A DNA stretch of 64,000 bases from positions 92,005,867 to 92,069,866 of the forward strand of contig NC_084760.1 of NCBI RefSeq assembly GCF_028858725.1. Reading direction: 5' to 3'. Below the pieces are notes generated by a model. The model saw nothing but the letters and a program-made list of their open reading frames with translations, was not told the DNA's origin and did no database searches. This DNA comes from Colius striatus. Its lineage: Eukaryota > Chordata > Aves > Coliiformes > Coliidae. The translations under genes and the position numbers were made by a program. How positions within the stretch are numbered: the stretch's first letter is position 1; every line of letters begins with the position of its first letter. This document shows, piece after piece, positions 13,811-26,829 of this stretch.

Positions 13811-14600
13811 CCCGTGATTAACTTTTTTTTCCCGTTTTTGACCGAGGCGAGAGTTCCGCTCCGCGTTAGCGGAGCCGCCTCCACGGGGCCAGCGGGGACG
13901 CGAGGGCGGTCAGCCACCCGGGCTGCAGACGGATGTAGTTACCCGCCTTCTGGGAGCTGCTGTTTGCATCCAAAATACCCAGAGAAGGGTGGTAGAACAC
14001 AAATATGACTTCAAAAGTGAAAAAACAAGGTCGTGTGCTTCAGCTCCCTCTTAGACACCCTCCACGCGCAGCCTAAGCCTCACTTCTCTGGAGCTGAGAG
14101 TTGTTACGGTCCGTCTTCCACGGTGGATAATGCAGCCTCCCACTGGCCTTGCTCTCCCCCCTCTCCTTCCAGCACCTAACTGCTCATTAATTTCACATAC
14201 CTTGGAAAAAAAAATACTACTTAGAAAAATACTTAAGTTCATTGTTTCAAAGGCAATTACTCTTAACGTGCTCTTTTCAGTGCCTTTCAGTTAAAGGAAA
14301 ACAAAGGTAAGATCACTAATATGTCTGTTTCATACTCTAGGATAAAAGATGCAAGTCCTGAACATCAGAGGCATTTGGATTTATTACATAGTCCTACACG
14401 GCCAAATCTACCCCAGGAATGTCCATCAGAGACTCTCAGAGCTACCTATTTTCAGAACAGGACATCACAGTGGGATTAGTAAAGACAGGTACTATTTGGC
14501 GCTGCTGAGGTTAGCAGAACATCTAGAGACACTAACAGAGATGCACCCAGAGCATTACCAGAACAAAGCAGCTGATTCTATTTAGTCACTATTCAAACCA

Positions 14601-14606
14601 TTTATT
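14601..14606 (-). promoter_or_regulatory. Poly(A) signal of the HHIPL2 relic
   Basis: AATAAA on the minus strand about 62 bases beyond the TAA that ends the last HHIPL2 exon. Its survival next to a dead gene may be chance or may mean that the locus still makes a transcript. Confidence 0.5.
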
Positions 14607-14667
14607 TCACCACCTTCTAAGTGACTTGTTTTTTCTGGGACAATACTGAGATTTAAAAGGCACTTCT

Positions 14668-15020
14668 TTATCTACTCTCCTTCATTGTCATTTCCATTTT
14701 TCCATTGGCTAGGGCTACTGTCTTTGAAAGCAGCTTCTTGGTTCTGGTCAGGTGGGAGTTCTTTTTTGGCACAGGTGGTGCTGGTGTAGTTCTGGAAATG
14801 CATGCAGGCTTCTCTTCCTGCTTTGCCTTGTTAGGTCCAGCCTTAGTTTTGATTTTCTGTCTCTTTTTACCAGCTGTTTTCAATGTTGATGCTTTTATTT
14901 TGGTGGATGTGGTCTTTTTAGCATGCTTAGAGGATACTGTTGGGATGGCAGCAGTGGGGGTAGAGGATTTTTTTGGAGGCTTGGTTGTTGAGGGTTCATT
15001 AAGCAGCTCACAGACAGTAT
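14668..15020 (-). pseudogene. HHIPL2: HHIPL2 last exon (lysine-rich tail)
   Basis: The acceptor AG is at 15022-15021 after a pyrimidine tract. Joined in phase to the previous exon it reads NTVCELLNEPSTTKPPKKS and goes on in a Lys/Thr/Pro-rich tail to a TAA at 14670-14668. The human tail is likewise basic and poorly conserved. This exon by itself is open throughout. Confidence 0.75.
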
Positions 15021-15723
15021 CTGAGGAAAATTATTAATATGGGTTAGCCTCTCTGCTTTACAGTAGCAGAAGGCTAATTCAGAGATATGACTGATATCAA
15101 CCTTTATTAGAGCTACAGTTAAGAAAAATAGCTGACATTCTGAAAGAAGTACACACCATATAAATCCCTCCTCTTCCATCAAAAGAACCTTGAGTTTCAT
15201 GGAAATAAAATTTGTTTCATTTTAGAAATGATGGATATATATGTAAGGAAAGTAATTCCAGGTAGAATATGATGAAACCTTGCACACTTCTCTGGCAGAC
15301 TTAACAACATTAATTTCTCACATTACGCTAACATCAGGACATAAGAGAGAAAAAGGCCAGGAGAAAGCAAGATTGACTCCCTTAGATGTACAGAGAGGAG
15401 ATTATTTATTTGTAACAGAGCCAGGGATGAGATGCTCAGAACTTCTCAGAACAAGCCCAATGCCTGAATCAAAGTCATTGGTTCCCTTGTGATGCCCATT
15501 TACACTATTATTGGGCAACACTTATAAAAAAAATCAGAGCCTGGAATTAAGAAAAGGCTAGCATCTAGTAGATGACAGAGGCACACATTTAATGTGATAT
15601 CCTAACTTCAAGATTGCTCCTGCTCAGTGCTTCAGTTCTTAAGACAGCTAAAGATTTCAGTCACCTGCCTGTAAGATGTTTATACACTTTGCTTCTCAGT
15701 AAAACGAAACTCTGACAACTCAC

Positions 15724-15806
15724 TTGCATGTGGAAAAAATTGTATCTGTTTACTCTTTGTTTTCACTGGAACAGGCTTGTATTTACACTTCCGTGGTGGA
15801 GCTCAC
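15724..15806 (-). pseudogene. HHIPL2: HHIPL2 exon 'APPxKCKYKPVPV' with in-frame stop
   Basis: Acceptor AG at 15808-15807, donor GTGAGT at 15723. The second codon, Arg in human (RRAPPGK), is TGA here. The remainder, APPRKCKYKPVPVKTKSK, is well conserved, and the exon phases (2 in, 1 out) fit both neighbours. This argues that the exon is correctly placed and the stop is real. Confidence 0.8.
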
Positions 15807-17308
15807 CTTGGGAAACAGAAAGCCATAGGCAGATAGGAGAGATTAAGCACATTTCTTTATTGCAGAGGCACACATCAATCCCCGCTTGTCGTTTGCCTCT
15901 GCTAGAAGAGGCATGAGAGCACTTTAGGCACCAGGAGTGCAATGTTGGTGGAATTTAAGAGCCTAACAAGTGCTACAAGCCATAAAATCTCTGTCTGAAT
16001 AGCAATAGCAGCTGGAAGGCTGAAGCTTCTCTTCTACCACCCCTTCTGGTCAACTTCTGCTATCAGGCAGACTGGGATGTCTTTACTCAACATCAATAGC
16101 TGATCGGTTTTAGTGTGGGTTAATTTGTTTGTGCCTTCATGAACTTGTAACCCACCAAAGAGTTGAAGAGTGCTGGTTAGGTGTGTTCAGCTACATGTCA
16201 TGCTGCTGGAGGCACAGCACAATAACCATCACAACAGGGAAATGAGAAATACAATTGAATCTTAAAACACCTCCCCCCACCCCTCCCTCTTCCCAGGAGG
16301 CTACAGTGGGAAAGAGGAGAGAGTTTCTCATCGTAATCGTCCTGATGGCACATTAGGAGTGGCAAAGGGACTATAGGGCTATTTGGAAAGAGCATGCCCC
16401 AGCTCTCAATGTTTATAATATTTCATTTTTTTAATTGAAAACATTACATTTTGGTCAGCCACAGTTAATATAGTTCGAAAGCTTCTTGGCAGACAAGCTG
16501 TTAAAGGCAAGAGTCTCCTCAAGTAGTTACAGCAAATAAAAGACTCCAGTTCCTATCCCCATCATCTTGGTACGGAGCTTGAATTAACTATCTAGTTTTG
16601 GATTTAACTTCCCAAGAAAACATAACTTGTTTTCTTCATTTCGTTGGCGTCTTGAGATCTTAGCAACAGCACAGACACGTGACCACTGTGTCTACTTACA
16701 GGGTTATTTGAAACTCATTGAATGCTTTTCAGCAAGATCCAAAAGCTTGGGAGAGGAAAAAATACATAAGCATTCTTATTATTGTAAAAACAGACTTCAG
16801 CAAGAATCAGTGGGGAAAACGCATTTTGCTTGGAAAATAACTCGAGTTCAGGCTCCAGTCATTTGAACACTGCACAAACCACCAGGTTTCACTCCTCTTC
16901 ATGAAGAATAGCTGAGCTGTTAACTGCAGTTTATTTATATGCAGGTACATCACAGATACTTGATGACATGACCTTGACAGATATGGACTGTCATTTTTAA
17001 AACACCACTGTGCAATACTTCAGATATGCAACCAAGGAGACACTATTTTGATCCTTGCTGTTTCAGACCTTTAAGGTATCTGAACTCTATTTTTGGGTGC
17101 ACAGATATGGTGAATGAAGAATAAATTCACTAAAACTGATTAAAGTTGCACTGGATGTACAGTGGGTGAATAAAAACTGAGGACTGGTCACGGCTATCAG
17201 TGAGATTATGTGTCAGTAGTACTTTGCATTCTTTCTGCTATGATAACTGGAAAATACATGGCCATTAGACAAGAAAATTGGCACAGAAAAGAATCTTTAA
17301 TTACTAAC

Positions 17309-17390
17309 CTTGCAGGATCAATAAACTTGTAGAGTGATCCATGTGGTGCATAGGCACTAGGGTAAGAAGTAGACATAAAATACAGCTCAT
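17309..17390 (-). pseudogene. HHIPL2: HHIPL2 exon '[18 protein letters not shown]'
   Basis: Acceptor at 17392-17391 and donor GTTAGT after 17309. It encodes [18 protein letters not shown] and then [10 protein letters not shown], close to human [18 protein letters not shown]. Phases are 1 in and 2 out. It is open and is the best-preserved propeller exon. Confidence 0.85.
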
Positions 17391-18841
17391 CTAAATGGAG
17401 GTGAAAAAAGAAAACCAGTCTCAGATTCAAGCACCCAAGCTGAATCCCAGTTTTCCATTTCCCTCTCTTTCCTGCTCTTCACTATTCATGTGGTCAGAAA
17501 ACCCCTTCAAGTCATTCCTTTACTCATGTCTACCAAGAAGAGGGCTTTGATCTCACCCTGACCTGTGCAGGTGGATTCCCAGGGATACCAAGTGATCTCT
17601 TGATTGCAGCAGAATCAGAAGTTCCATGCAGAACCAGCAGCTCTCATTTGAGCACGGTGCCTGACCAGGACCTCCATTACCTCATGTCAGTGGCCTTCTA
17701 AAAGGTTACTTTCCTCTATATAAATACGTTTGTGGGGTTTTTTAACTTGTTTATACCAAAGCAGCAGCCAAAAGCTACAAACAGAGAAAGACCACACAAC
17801 AAGTATTTAACCATCTCACAGTCATACAAAATCCAAATCCAACAACTGCTCCATTTTCTAATCCATGCAAGACAGAAGCTTCTTATTCCTGTGTGGTTGC
17901 TGAGGAGAGGAACTCATGCCTTCCCCTTCAGCACTTACTAGAATATCCAGGCAAATTATAGGAGCTTGCAAAAGAGGCAAGACTGGTGTGTTAGAAATTA
18001 AATGGCATCACTATAGTGCTTTCTAAAAGAATAACCAAAGAAACATTTAACATCCACTCACTCCACGTGTTAAAATTGTACATATTTCACAGTAAAACCT
18101 GCATCTCTGACTGAACATGTAGCTAGGATCTTTTTGTTACAAGCCTCTTTTCTGCTGAATCGTGAAGCTTCAGAGCTCACCAGAGCACATATGTATTCTC
18201 AAAAAACCTGCAGACAGTATGAAAGTGAGTAAAGTATGCATTGGTACTTTCACCTTGGTGAGAGATCTGGTCATCACTACCACAGCAACAATCCTATGCA
18301 CTGAGACATTTCTACTAAACTTTAAAATTAGTGGCTTTTCTCACCCCCAAATAAAGCCTTGGTCTATAATCCACAGAGTGAAGTGCTGTCATTGAGAGTA
18401 AGACCGGCGAATTGATACCAATGAAGCAGGGGAAATTCAGATAAGCTGGAAAAACTTCAGGATGAATTGTTACAATGAAAGAACAAACTGCATTGGTATA
18501 GTCTTTTCATTAATGAAACAGCATAAATGAGCAACAGAAATACAGTGGAAGACTGAAATAAACAGGAGTGCAAATTCCTTAGAAAACCTGCAGCATTCAG
18601 ACTGAATGTGCATGTATCTGTCTCCCGAGCTCTCCCCATCAAGCTGATCTGCCACAGTCTCACAGGGCAAGGGACCTCTCCTTACTACCTGCCAACCCTA
18701 CCTTCTGTGCTGAGCTGGCAACAAACCTGTTTTGCAGTACCTACTCTCTACTAGTATGTGAGAAGCAATACAGATATTTGCCCTGCAATACAGAACCAAC
18801 CATATAGTTTCCAATAAAGGTAGGGCTAGCATGATGCCTAC

Positions 18842-18981
18842 CTGCTTCATCCTCAGCAAATGAAATCTATCTGTAAGAACTGAGCATTCCAGGGAAAGCA
18901 CAAGCTCTTGTGTTGCCAATGCAGGTATCTTGCTTCTTCCACTCATTTGCCCACTTATCTTCCTGTAAAGCCATAAGTCGA
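18842..18981 (-). pseudogene. HHIPL2: HHIPL2 exon 'RLMALQED...FPG' with TAG
   Basis: Acceptor AG at 18983-18982 and donor GTAGGC after 18842. It reads [18 protein letters not shown] and later [11 protein letters not shown], then TAG (18869-18867), then ISFAEDEA. Human has STHSKFIISFAEDEAG here, so the stop sits where a conserved Phe/Ile segment should be, with a codon or two lost nearby. Confidence 0.82.
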
Positions 18982-19338
18982 CTAGATGGAAAATAAAACC
19001 TTGTGTTTTATACTTCCATTATCAAGATTAGTTCCTTACAAAATCATGCATTACTGAAAAAAAGGTCAGTGACTATTCATTGGCATTAATGGCCATGTTT
19101 TGGAAAAATAGACCTGAAAAAAAGCAAATCCAATTCCAGGGACTTCAAATTGGAGGAAATTTAGATTCCAGCAAAAATGTTGTTGAAATAGTCAGAGCAC
19201 TTAATCTAATACACAGGCATTCAAGATTCTCATTTGCTTCACCTCAAAAAGGCTTTGGGATGCTCTAGATGCTTATTTGCCTAGATAAGGCAAAGTTGGG
19301 TACAGAATGGAAGCTGCAGAGAAAAACAATTGGTCTCA

Positions 19339-19500
<162 letters not shown>

Positions 19501-20400
19501 CTACATCCAGAGAGCATCAAAAAAGTTGCTCAGTGACACTGATGGGCACAAAAACAACTAGAAGGACCAGTACAGTTGAACAAACAGCATAGCTATGTTT
19601 CAGCGGGAATTTGGTAACCTACTCTGAGACAGAACAGAACCAGGGGCTTTAAGGAGCTCTTCTGTATAGTTGCTTATCAAGGCTTATTCACGATGAGCTT
19701 CCAGAATACTTAGGACCAAGAGTCTCTGCATCAGATGAGCAATGTAGAAAGGTACCAGCCTGCAGGAAATATTGTATCACGATTACATCGACCACTTTGG
19801 CAGGGATCATCTTTCCAAATTCCAGTAGTTTTAGAGAAGGGAATAAGATCAAACAACTGCACATGAACTCAACACCTTCACAGGTTTGCTGACATTTTCA
19901 GCACAATGTGTGTAAGTGAGCTCCCTCCATTTTATGCCATGACATTTACAAAATAAAGGCTCTGTCTCTGTCAGTGTTAAAAACCACATTCAGCCCTTTC
20001 TCAAGCTGACAATCAGGACCCACAGAATTACAGTCTTGTCTTCACTTTTCTTGCTTGGATCAAGTATCTCCTCTTGAATGATGAGGATAAAGACCATAAA
20101 TGTAACTCATTAAAAACTGCAGATTAACAGCAAAATCTAATTCAGTTTTGTTGTCAATTGAGGATTGGGCCATTAAAAAAAAACCTAACCAAACAAAAAA
20201 AAAACTTGATAGCCGTGTGGATGCCAGCACAGCAGAAGAGAAAGGTTGATAACACATGCTCTACAGTTGCCTGCTCATACAAATGTTTCTGGAATCGCTA
20301 CATGAGCTTGAGACCAGCTCTCTACTTCCAGCATTTAAGGAACATTATAACAATACCCAGTTCTTCTGTCACGCTTTCCAAAGAGCTTTATGAAGACCGC

Positions 20401-20460
20401 TGTCCTGGTTTAGGCCCATCAGGAAACAAGTGCTCTTCTACAGGGAGCACTTGTTGCCCT
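20401..20460. repeat. 11-bp perfect inverted repeat (hairpin)
   Basis: AACAAGTGCTC at 20425-20435 is repeated inverted as GAGCACTTGTT at 20445-20455 around a 9-base loop. The stretch just before it begins TGTCCTGGTTT, the same first eleven bases as the LTR at 7267, but the similarity ends there. It lies in the place where the missing HHIPL2 propeller exons should be. Confidence 0.6.
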
Positions 20461-20985
20461 GTAAATCTTTGATTGCCACTTTCTTACATAAGAAGCAGTT
20501 GGTGAATGTGAGAGCTTCAGAAGCATCTTAAGGTGAACGTGAAACTAGAGAAAATAAGCCCACTAGTAACAAATTCATCTCCATAGCTAAGAATTAGCTT
20601 CTTTTTTGCTTAGCGGGGTGATAGGGCAGTTGGACACACATCAGAGTGAATGAATGCTGTAGTGAAGCATCCCTGTTCTTCTGCAGTACAAACTACATTT
20701 AGGGCAGATATAAATTCCACAATAGGCTTAACACTATTATTGCTCTTTAGTAAACAAGAGTGGAAGAGGGAGAACAATGATCTGAAAGCCTAGTTCCCGA
20801 CTCCTCTTTTCACTTTTGTTTCTACTTAGCTATATGACTTTTAGCCAATCAGTCTCTAGTAGCTTCATAGCAGGCCAGTCACACACTTGAACTGAAAATG
20901 TGCCGGCTCTGCAGCGGGGAAGGACAGGCACAGAGAAAAACCATTTCTCCTTGTGGCATACAGTAGCAATCAACATGAACTTCAC

Positions 20986-21637
20986 CTTTCTGAGCGTGGA
21001 TCGTCTTTGTTAGGGTCAGACATCATAACCTTTAATTCACTGATCCTGATCTTTTCCACTCGGTTCTTATCCGTGTACGAGTAATAGATGTAAAACTTCC
21101 CATTGTCCCTGTATTTGGGGTGGAAACTCATCCCCAGAAAGCCCCTCTCATCCCCTACCCATTGCGTAGCCAGCACTATGCTTTTAATGTCCAGAAAGGG
21201 CTCCTGCAGCCAGCTGCTGTCAGGAAGATAGACCCAGACCATGCCCACCTGCTCGGCTACAAACATGTGGTGGGTACGGTCACGGTATGCACCATCAGCA
21301 CTGGGTTCCTCAGCCCGTTGGCAACCTCAGTCAGACAGAGCTGGAGGCAGCCTCTGTGGCCCACCACCACACAGCCCAGGTTGCAGTTGAGGTCAGTGTT
21401 CTTCAGCACATTGGGGAAGCAATAGTCCTTGTCCTGTAGGTGAAGGAGGTTGCAAAAACATGTCTTGTTTGTCTCGTGGCATTCCTGGATGTGCTTATTG
21501 CTCGTCACCAGGCTGATGGCAGAGTGGCAGTTAAGGTGAAACTCAGAGCAGTAGTCAAAACAAAGCCCTGGGAGGTCTCTTAGCAGCATCCGAGGGTTTT
21601 CTGCATCATAGAGATGTGCAGCGTATGGAGAACATTC
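20986..21637 (-). pseudogene. HHIPL2: HHIPL2 exon 2 with one-base frameshift
   Basis: Acceptor AG at 21639-21638 and donor GTGAAG after 20986. The frame from the acceptor reads [36 protein letters not shown] and [17 protein letters not shown], then runs to a stop. The next frame resumes at [15 protein letters not shown] through VGDERGFLG and [20 protein letters not shown]. Around 21278-21286 the family has HAGDGTH; one base is missing here. With that base the exon would be 653 long, which is the length its two splice phases require. Confidence 0.88.
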
Positions 21638-21788
21638 CTAGAAAGTACAAGAAAATAACTATGTGGGTGCATACAAGCAGGAGAAGCCAAGACACCTTCA
21701 TGGAACCAAATGGGTAATACAAAGAAAAAGCAGTAAGGAAGAGAACATGGGACATCTTGGAAGTGAAGTGGTAGACATTAACTCAGAA

Positions 21789-21862
21789 TATCATAGAATC
21801 ACAGAATGGTAGGGTTGGAAGGGACCTTTAGAGATCATCTAGTCCAACTCCTAATATGGCCA
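21789..21862 (-). mobile_element. CR1 LINE 3'-tail fragment
   Basis: The minus strand gives GATGATCTCTAAAGGTCCC, then TTCCAACCCTACCATTCTG and TGATTCTATGAT, the terminal piece of a bird CR1. Only about 70 bases remain. It lies in the first intron of the HHIPL2 relic. Confidence 0.88.
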
Positions 21863-24800
21863 AAGGGGATTTAGAGGTCAGTAGTAGTTTCCTTTAACAA
21901 AGCACAATCAGCTGCACCTAAATTATGCCCAACAGAAATACATCCGTGGAGGCTGTGAGCTGTCCCCTGAAGAGGATTTTAAGGAAGCAACAGGCAGCTG
22001 CTTCTTGCAATCTAGCCTTCCCTTTACTTTTAGAAATTCCCCTTAGATTCCCCTTCTAGATTTTTAAACCAGGCACATTGTAACCTGTTCTTAACAGACT
22101 GAGAGAAGAATTTGTTAACTCACTCACTGCAGCAGTCCTTTGTATTATGGAGAATGTCAGCCTTCACACTTCAGTCTTCTCCAGACCAGCCATCTCAAAG
22201 CTGGACATATCTTTTATGTCAGCTAGCATCATTGGCTTTTCCAGCTATATTTAAGATTTTATTTTAAGCCAGTTAAGCCCATACCTAGGTCTAATCAAGA
22301 ATTAGGGAAGAAAGAAAAACAAAACCGGTACAGGTTCACCCGCATCTTCAACACTGCATGGCTCTGGTTCTCCCAAAAGCAACACAGGGGAACAAACCCA
22401 CAAAGACAGTGAAGAGCCACGAGGACAGTCAAAGAGAGCAAACAGATAGGGAGGGTGGAACTGAGCAGTCTCGAGCAAAGAGGATCAGCCTGACAGAGGT
22501 CTGTAAATACCACAACTGACACTGAGAAGATGGACGAGGCTCACTTTACCCCGGAAGAAAAGTGATGGAGCATCATATAAAAAAAGGTGAAACTCTGACA
22601 GAAAAAAAATGGAGGTACTAAAGGTGAACATTGCTTAAATACACAAGCTAAATTAATTTCTGGTCTAATGACATACATCCTCCATTGTGTGCATAATATC
22701 CCAGAAGCAGGCTGTAGTTGAGACTTGAAAACAATTCAAATAAGTAAATACCATCTTACACAATTCATGTTGCTGCCATTGACTCTATCTGTGATCTTTA
22801 GGGAGAAAAAAATACTGCAGGCAACTTTTGAAGTGCTATGTGTCTAAAATTATATCCCTTCAAATATGATTAAGTTTTTAGCTGTGGAAAATACAGATTA
22901 AACACTGAAAACAATCAGGCATTGTGTTTGAATCTGTACCTAAATTTCAGCTCCTCGTCTTGCAAAAACCCAGGGCCAGAAGTTCCATAAAATACTTCCA
23001 TTAAAATCCCACATTAAATTCCATTAAAATCAGCACAAAGTTACAGAATTTAAAACAGAGGGAGCCAAATCCTGCAGAAATATTATTTTACTGGTTTTCA
23101 TGCCAGTAGCCTGAAACAGTCCATCCAGAGTTTTTATTGGGCACATATGTAGGAAGGTAAGTATATAGACAGTCAGAGAGTGAAGAAGTACTACATTAAT
23201 ACTTTTTTCTGTCTCATTAAACAAGTTTGCTTCATTAAACAAAATCAAATAAATTCAAGGCAGTTATACAAGCATTGACTTGGGGTTTTTTTTGGTGCAA
23301 ATAGCAGCCTTTCCAGGATATTTAATGGGAAAGCTACAGACCTTCATTCCAAACCTAGTACAGCAAACTGTTTTCTTTGCTCATAGAAGAACCCAAGGGC
23401 TTTTGGCCATACTAAGAACAGACGTGACTTGTAAGTAGTAAAGCCATTTCAAGTCTTGGAAGGTGTAAGTAAAGTTTCTCACTTTTCTTTGCTGCCATTT
23501 GGTTATCAAGCTGCACAGAACTAGTGTCTGTTACTTATATATCACATCTGTAAGGAACCTCTCTTCCCAAACCAGAAGTCCCCAGTCTGCAAAGGGGCAG
23601 ACCTGTCCTCGCAGCCTGACCCCAGGCCTGGATAGCAGAACCACACCATTTTCCCTGTTTAATGTCTTCCCAGAAAGAGGAAGGGCACCATTAGGCCCTT
23701 GGTGCCATCCCCCAAAGCCAGAGCTTCAGGTAAGCATCTTTCTGTTCTCACTTTCTCAAAGAAGAGGAGCTTTTGGGCAAGGCATTCAGCAACACTTGGC
23801 TGGCACGTTCCTCCTCTGATGCTTGCTGAGTCCATTCAGCATGGCTTACCCTTTCCACTTTGAGCAGTACACCCTGACACACTCCCAGATAAGTTTGAGT
23901 TGCTAGTTTTCACAAAATATGGTGCTGATCTCAAGTGACCAGGGGACCACTCTGTGTCAGCCTGATAAGGTGTCACCAAGGAGCCTAACCTGTGCTGTAT
24001 TTTGAGTCCTGGGAAGCTCCCTCATTGCAACTAACATGCAGCTGGCCCACCACTCTACTGTACACAAGTCACTGGCAGTCTAAAACTTCCCTCAGCTCTG
24101 TTCAGAAGCCATTGCATTATTAACAGCTTTGAAAACATTTTTTACTATCAATAAGTGGGAACATAGTCCAGCTCCCAGAGCAACAATGAGAAGAGAAAAT
24201 GAAGACAAACCCATCATATTTTCACTGTCCCTGAGCTCCACCAACTATGTTCTGCCCACAGCATGCAGTCTAAGTGTCTCCTACAGTTCTTCCTCCTCCT
24301 CAGTAAGCACAGCCTCCAAGCTGCTGCCATGCCTTTCCAGTTGTGGGGCTTCCCACACAGTGTTTGCCTGGCAAACAACACCTGCAGCACACAGAGCCAA
24401 CAAGACATGGGAGATGGAGGCCATTCCTCAGGATCTACATAAACCCTCGGGATGAGGTAGCCTTGCAGTCACTAAAGGTTATCTGCTTCCACCTCACACA
24501 AGTGTGTGTGAAGCGATACAATTAATCCCACTGCTTTACAGGGCAGAAGCAACAGAAGCTACTAAGATCAAGTTGATACTTTTCTGTTTTGTAATAGTTT
24601 CTCTGCAATAAGAGTGTGAATTCAGCAATCAAGTCAGGCCTTAAATTAAAACCAGCTTAAAAAGTATGTTGCGTTCCCTGCACTAACTCCTATCCCATGC
24701 TAATAGCATGGCTTTCAATCAGCTTGAATAAGGCTTAAGTGGTCATTTTGGATTTTTAAGCCTGTTCTGTGGGAGTTTTCTGCATAGAGAAACATCATCT

Positions 24801-26829
24801 CAGCCATCAGCCAAACAGCTGTTCTGGTGCATGTAGCAAGGTTTGCATCCAGGGAATTTTTATATTCAGGCAAGTTGCACCTCTTCAAGAACACTACAGG
24901 CAGTGTGTTGGGAGTTTCATATTTAATGTTAATTTAATGTTTAAATTCTTGACCAGCTCAGCCGAGGGTCAGGCTCTAAAGCTAGGAGTACTTAGAACAA
25001 GTGTAGCTAGCAAAAATACAGGTCTTGCCAGATAAAAACTGAAGCAGCTCTACCAGCAGAGCCAGATTGCTTTAGATATCTCTTCTGCCTGTTAGCATTC
25101 CAGAAAAACATATCTGGCTTAGAGTGACAGCAGGATGTGGTCTGGAACACATCCTCATCTAATCATCTTACGTCTTTTAACAAACACAGAGCTCCCCTGC
25201 CAAGGTAAGGTACATTCTGTGTCATGCTTCTGTGGCTCCGCAGGACCATTGAGACTGCCTCAGTCACCAAAAAAAACCCCCACCTTCTTCGGTGTAACAA
25301 CCAGCACACCGTTCATCACCACACCAGGAAGGCTGGGGAGGAAAAAAGAAACGCTATCTGGTTTTTACTGTCTGCTGGTTCTGCCACTGAAAGAACACTT
25401 GACTGAATGAGCTGCATTGGTAGAACACATTGCTACTACCCTGATCTCCTCCAAAGATGTGAAATAAGACTGTTTTCTCTAAATCAGAGCAGCTGCTAAT
25501 GATTCTAAAGTTTCATCATGATGATGCTAAAGATTCATCAATAAGCACCTACACCTCTTTATTCAAAAGACAAAAGCTAATAATATTATCTTGTCCATTG
25601 CTTCCTAGACTAATCTTTGTGTCCCCAGTTCCATACAAATAATATCAATCAGAGCACTTCTTACCATCAGAACTTTAACTGAAGTCCTGCCTTTTGTTTT
25701 TGCTACCAAATACACTTAGAAGAAATGCAAAATTAAATTATGCCCTGCAGAATGAGCAAAGAAGCAATAGTAACTTTTACAGTGCTTTATCTACCTGCAA
25801 CATGTATAAAAAAGCTGCATAACATCAACAAGATGGTACAGCTAGGACACGTAACATCTTTTTCTGGTTTACCGACTGTAAGTGACAAAACTCTGATGCT
25901 ATTTTTTTTTTTTTCAGCCCTAGTATCGAAAGGGAGTCCCCTCCCACCCCAAGAAGATGCCAGAATCTTGCCAGTATCCAGAGACCCTGGAAACATTTTG
26001 GTACTCAGATAATATTTTAGGGCTAAGGAAGTATTAACTTGAACAAGTTTCATACGTTATTAGTAAGTTTAAATGTGTCTTTTGGCTGCTTTCTGTTTTG
26101 GCATGCAGGAAACCCAGCTTTGCGAGATTAAGTTGTTAAAAAGGCAGGTCAGTTCCACTCTCTAATTACAGGGAGGCTCAGGAAGAACAGTGCCTTTGGT
26201 CTTTTCTGACTGCGCAGTGCTTATTCCTGTGAGCCAAGCGGATAGTGGGGAGACAGCACTGATGAAAACAGAGCAACTAAAGCCTCAGGACCTTTATAGC
26301 AGTTGTGTGAAACCACTGCCTGTTACATTTTGGTTTACTTTAACAGCCACACCATTTGGAGCATCCTCGGCAGAAACACAACAAAAACACATCCTTCATG
26401 GAGTCCAGGGACCCAAACAATTTGCCTAGCAATTCCTGTATCAGTTGATCCTGTGACATTTGGAATCCACCATTCAGTATCTGCATGCAGAAAATAAATA
26501 CCGATCTGTAACTCTCTCTTTCATTTATGAGAAAATTACCAGAGCAGTAGGATTCTCATCATCACCGTCTGAGGCAAAGTTTCCATAAATGATTCTTGCT
26601 GGCAAATGTCACTATATATTGCCAGGTACTACAAAGTGCTGAACCTTACACAAAGCATTTTGCAAAATGCCTGCTGAGGATTAGGTACCATTACACTGTC
26701 AGCCCACATTTCCCATATTCCCACATCTCTCTGCATAGCCTCTTGCAGCTACTTATTTTGCTATCAGAATGACAACTAATCCCTCAAGTCAGCGCAAAGT
26801 GTAGTATAGATACTATTTTTCTGCCCTAC

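Larger units (their letters stand above)
13290..13960. promoter_or_regulatory. CpG-rich patch around the tRNA gene
   Basis: An abrupt rise in G+C and CpG content against AT-rich flanks, with many CG dinucleotides from about 13.29 to 13.95 kb. The tRNA-Thr lies inside it. The open frames that cross it on both strands look like side effects of the high G+C content, which makes stop codons rare. Whether it also marks a promoter for an unannotated transcript cannot be told here. Confidence 0.6.

Noticed and set aside
20401-20412. Possible LTR start (TGTCCTGGTTT)
   Set aside because: Similarity to the LTR at 7267 stops after eleven bases and no LTR body follows, so it was not called as a retroviral element.
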